Below the pieces are notes generated by a model. It saw only the letters and a program-made list of their open reading frames with translations, had not been told where the DNA came from and did no database searches. Position numbers and translations under genes: made by a program. Shown here piece after piece: positions 5,233 to 7,431 of a DNA stretch of 7,431 nt (the stretch's first letter is position 1; each line of letters starts with the position of its first letter). This DNA is from Caldisericota bacterium (lineage in GTDB: Bacteria; Caldisericota; Caldisericia; Cryosericales; Cryosericaceae). The DNA lies in NCBI GenBank assembly GCA_026390245.1, contig JAPLGI010000105.1, positions 1-7,431 on the forward strand. The letters are read 5' to 3'.

Positions 5233-7431
5233 ATGAGTCGAAGACTATTCGTTGCACTACTCATCCTCGCCATGTGCGTTCCGTTCTTTGGGCCGGCAGT
5301 GCAAGTCGATGCTGCGGCGCCGGCGATTCCCGCCAAGGTCGAGGCACATTCGATAGGGTCGAGCGTTGTCGTGGAGTGGGAGTATACGTACACTCCGTCG
5401 CTACTCGGCAGCCTCAAGTTCGAGGTGCAAGAATACAAGCTGTCCGGGATGATCATCACATGGGTACTCGTCGGGACGCTCACGTACCCGACCAAGTCGA
5501 TTACGCTTGACAGTCTGTCGGCCGGCCAGCACAAGTTCCGGGTGAGGGCTGTGGAGACTACTACCGTGTTGCGTCCCTTTCCGCTGGGACCCGTGACGAC
5601 CACCACTGCCAGCGGGTATTCGGCAGAGGTTTCGGCCTGGGTGCTGGCGGCGCCGACCACTGCGACCTTGCAGCGTGCGGGCACTACGATGGGCATCAAG
5701 GTCCAATGGACGGGACTTGACCCCGCTGCCACGCACTACCAAGTCCTGAGGAGCGCCATTGCGCTCATGAAGGCGGCTGTTATCCACGAGGGCTCTCACA
5801 CGGACAGTTCATGGGTGGATAATGATGTCGATCCCAACAAGAAGTACTACTACTACGTGCGAGCCGCCAAGGCAGGGACCGAGAGTTCAGACAAGGACCT
5901 TTCGAGCCAGTCGTCGGCAGGATCGATCACGACGCCTCCCGAGGCCCCAACGTCACAGGTTGCCCGCAGCTCGGGACGCACCATTACCGTCTCCTGGGTG
6001 CACTCCGGCAACTGCACTCAGTTCCATTTGTGGTCCAAACCTGTGAGCGTGGTGGAACCGGTCATGCCGGCCATGCTTCCGAGTACCCAGCGGTCCTACA
6101 CCATCCCCAATGCCGATTATGGGAGGTGGATGGTCGACATGGCCGCGTGGGGTGACGGCGGATACAGCCCCGACACGCCTCAGCTGGACATCTGGGTTCT
6201 CACCACCCCGTCTGCGCCCTTGGTAGCAGTGGGTAACTCGACCACAGTGAACCTCACCTGGGGTGTCCCCGATGCCAATGCTACAAGTGTGCACATCCTG
6301 AGAAGTGTCTCTGCCGGCCCATTCGCCGATATGCATGCAATCGCCTCGGCTGTCACGTCGTACGCCGATACCACCTGCCTGCCTGGAACCACCTACGCCT
6401 ACAAGCTTCAGGCAGTGAGGGATGACGACGTATCCGAACTGTCACCTGCATCGTCGTCCGTGACGACACCGGCAGCCCTGGTTGCACCTGCAGCGCCGAC
6501 GGGTCTGATTGCCCTGGCTCAGTCGCCGACCGCCGTGGGCCTGACTTGGACAGACAACGCAATCAACGAAGCCTCCTATCAGGTTTACCGCAAGGATGGC
6601 GCGGCCGTTTCATTCAACCAGGTGTCGGCTGACCTGCCCGCGGGTACGGCGATGTGGCAGGATACCTCTGTGGCCGCATCCTCCCTCTACACCTACACTG
6701 TCAAGGCGCGCAACACCGCCGGGGACTCTGGCGCGTCGAATGAGGCAGCTGTCACGACGCCGGCCGCTCCGGCCGCACCTGCAGCGCCGACCGGTCTCGC
6801 CGCCGTAGCCCAGTCTCCAACTGCTGTGGGCCTGACCTGGACAGACAACGCCAACAACGAGACGTCCTACCGGGTCTTTCGGAGAGACGGGGCAGTGGTC
6901 ACCGCAGTCCAGGTGTCCCTTGACCTTCCTGCGGGCACGGTAACCTGGCAGGACAACGGACTTGCCGAGTCCTCTCTGTATACGTACAGTGTCCGGGCGC
7001 ACAATGCAGCGGGAGACTCCGGAGCATCAAACGAGGCGCAGGTGACGACTCCTGCTGAGCCGGTGGCAGCTCCGCTCGCGCCGACATTCCTGATGGGGGT
7101 AGCGGGAACACCCAGATCAATCGAAGTGAACTGGATTGACAACTCGTCCAATGAGGAAGGATTCCGGATCGAGCGCCATACCGGAACCGGAGCTTGGACA
7201 CAGATCAAGACACTGGGAGAGGGCGCCATCAAGTGGATGGACGAGACGGTCTCGCCGGCCACTGTCTACAGTTATAGGGTAAAGGCATATAACGCCGGAG
7301 GCGACTCCCCCTGGTCGAACGAAGCGTCAGTGACGACGCCTTCTGACGTGCAGACGGTCGTCATCAAGCTGATCATCGACAAGAAGAACTACACGATCAA
7401 CGGCATTTCAATGATGATGGACGTTGCACCC
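5233..7431 (+). CDS. Secreted fibronectin type III repeat protein, 3'-truncated by the window edge
   Basis: The frame is open from ATG 5233 to the window end (733 codons, no stop). Residues 1-27 form a signal peptide: basic MSRR, a hydrophobic core, then a VDA-A cleavage site after Ala27 or Ala28. Seven FN3-like domains of 85-110 residues follow, at about 30-138, 140-236, 237-326, 327-413, 418-510, 515-607 and 612-703. Most show the early Trp (LTWTDN in 5 and 6), a Tyr-rich late strand (YTYTVKA) and a closing VTTP. Domains 1 and 3 are the most divergent. From residue 709, VVIKLIIDKKNYTINGI leads to MDVAP, resembling the opening of a copper-amine-oxidase N-terminal (stalk) domain, which is cut off by the window. 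Likely role: extracellular structural, adhesion or carbohydrate-binding scaffold. No catalytic domain is visible so far. It is transcribed divergently from the LPD gene. Confidence 0.9.
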   Translation, partial: MSRRLFVALLILAMCVPFFGPAVQVDAAAPAIPAKVEAHSIGSSVVVEWEYTYTPSLLGSLKFEVQEYKLSGMIITWVLVGTLTYPTKSITLDSLSAGQHKFRVRAVETTTVLRPFPLGPVTTTTASGYSAEVSAWVLAAPTTATLQRAGTTMGIKVQWTGLDPAATHYQVLRSAIALMKAAVIHEGSHTDSSWVDNDVDPNKKYYYYVRAAKAGTESSDKDLSSQSSAGSITTPPEAPTSQVARSSGRTITVSWVHSGNCTQFHLWSKPVSVVEPVMPAMLPSTQRSYTIPNADYGRWMVDMAAWGDGGYSPDTPQLDIWVLTTPSAPLVAVGNSTTVNLTWGVPDANATSVHILRSVSAGPFADMHAIASAVTSYADTTCLPGTTYAYKLQAVRDDDVSELSPASSSVTTPAALVAPAAPTGLIALAQSPTAVGLTWTDNAINEASYQVYRKDGAAVSFNQVSADLPAGTAMWQDTSVAASSLYTYTVKARNTAGDSGASNEAAVTTPAAPAAPAAPTGLAAVAQSPTAVGLTWTDNANNETSYRVFRRDGAVVTAVQVSLDLPAGTVTWQDNGLAESSLYTYSVRAHNAAGDSGASNEAQVTTPAEPVAAPLAPTFLMGVAGTPRSIEVNWIDNSSNEEGFRIERHTGTGAWTQIKTLGEGAIKWMDETVSPATVYSYRVKAYNAGGDSPWSNEASVTTPSDVQTVVIKLIIDKKNYTINGISMMMDVAP
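6484..7065 (+). repeat. Tandem 291-base duplication encoding FN3 domains 5 and 6
   Basis: Unit 1 (6484-6774) and unit 2 (6775-7065) are each exactly 97 codons and align without gaps. Both open with the same GCACCTGCAGCGCCGAC. They share CTGACnTGGACAGACAACGC at 6541 and 6832, exactly 291 bases apart. By hand alignment about 72 of 97 residues are identical, with many differences conservative (Lys/Arg, Tyr/Phe, Ser/Thr). Domain 7 (7066 on) is clearly related but more distant. The pattern indicates a relatively recent in-frame domain duplication. Confidence 0.85.

Noticed and set aside
5263..5277. Lipoprotein signal (ILAMC, Cys15) in the FN3 protein
   Set aside because: The residue before Cys is Met, which does not fit a lipobox, and the Cys lies inside the hydrophobic core. 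The VDA-A site after residue 27 is a better type I cleavage site.
5220..5732. A 170-codon minus-strand frame
   Set aside because: It is antisense to the signal peptide and first FN3 domains and is Ser/Thr/Val-rich by mirrored codons, with no family motif.
6610..7002. A 130-codon minus-strand frame
   Set aside because: It is antisense to the FN3 repeats, has an arginine- and glycine-rich product, and lacks a ribosome binding site or domain.
1..7431. tRNA or rRNA genes, CRISPR arrays, transposases, phage genes
   Set aside because: I looked on both strands and saw no conserved tRNA loops, spaced direct repeats, transposase motifs or terminal inverted repeats with target duplications.

Overview
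The window is about 60% GC by eye and tightly packed, and it reads as bacterial chromosome. It holds five protein genes. No RNA genes, insertion sequences, phage genes or CRISPR repeats are visible. Strong Shine-Dalgarno sequences (AGGAGG or AAGGAGG) precede two of the genes. The last gene encodes a secreted protein with fibronectin type III repeats that ends in what looks like the start of a copper-amine-oxidase N-terminal ('stalk') domain. That combination is familiar from Bacillota and from lineages such as Caldisericota/Cryosericota. This taxonomic hint is inference only; nothing here fixes the organism.

Layout. (1) Positions 2-3610, plus strand, form a three-gene operon: a MoxR-family AAA+ ATPase (5' end outside the window), a DUF58 membrane-anchored protein, and a TgpA-type membrane transglutaminase-like protein. 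The spacers are 25 bases and then an ATGA overlap. (2) A 29-base convergent gap (3611-3639) contains nested inverted repeats whose outer arms carry the stop codons of both flanking genes. (3) Positions 3640-5004, minus strand, encode a dihydrolipoamide dehydrogenase with no E1, E2 or glycine-cleavage partner beside it. (4) Positions 5005-5232 are a divergent regulatory region with a plausible promoter on each strand and several short repeats and palindromes. (5) Position 5233 to the window end, plus strand, encodes a signal-peptide protein with seven consecutive FN3-like domains. Domains 5 and 6 are a recent tandem duplication. The gene runs off the window.

How they fit together. The MoxR-DUF58-TgpA set is a widespread conserved trio: a chaperone-like ATPase, a DUF58 partner, and a membrane protein with a transglutaminase fold whose Cys-His-Asp triad lies outside the membrane. 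Its exact role is not settled. The LPD gene is a separate, single-gene transcription unit of central metabolism. The FN3 protein is a cell-surface or secreted structural/adhesion-type protein. I see no strong evidence of a wholly new system. The points most worth a second look are the FN3 array joined to a stalk-like domain, the solitary LPD, and the two intergenic structures.
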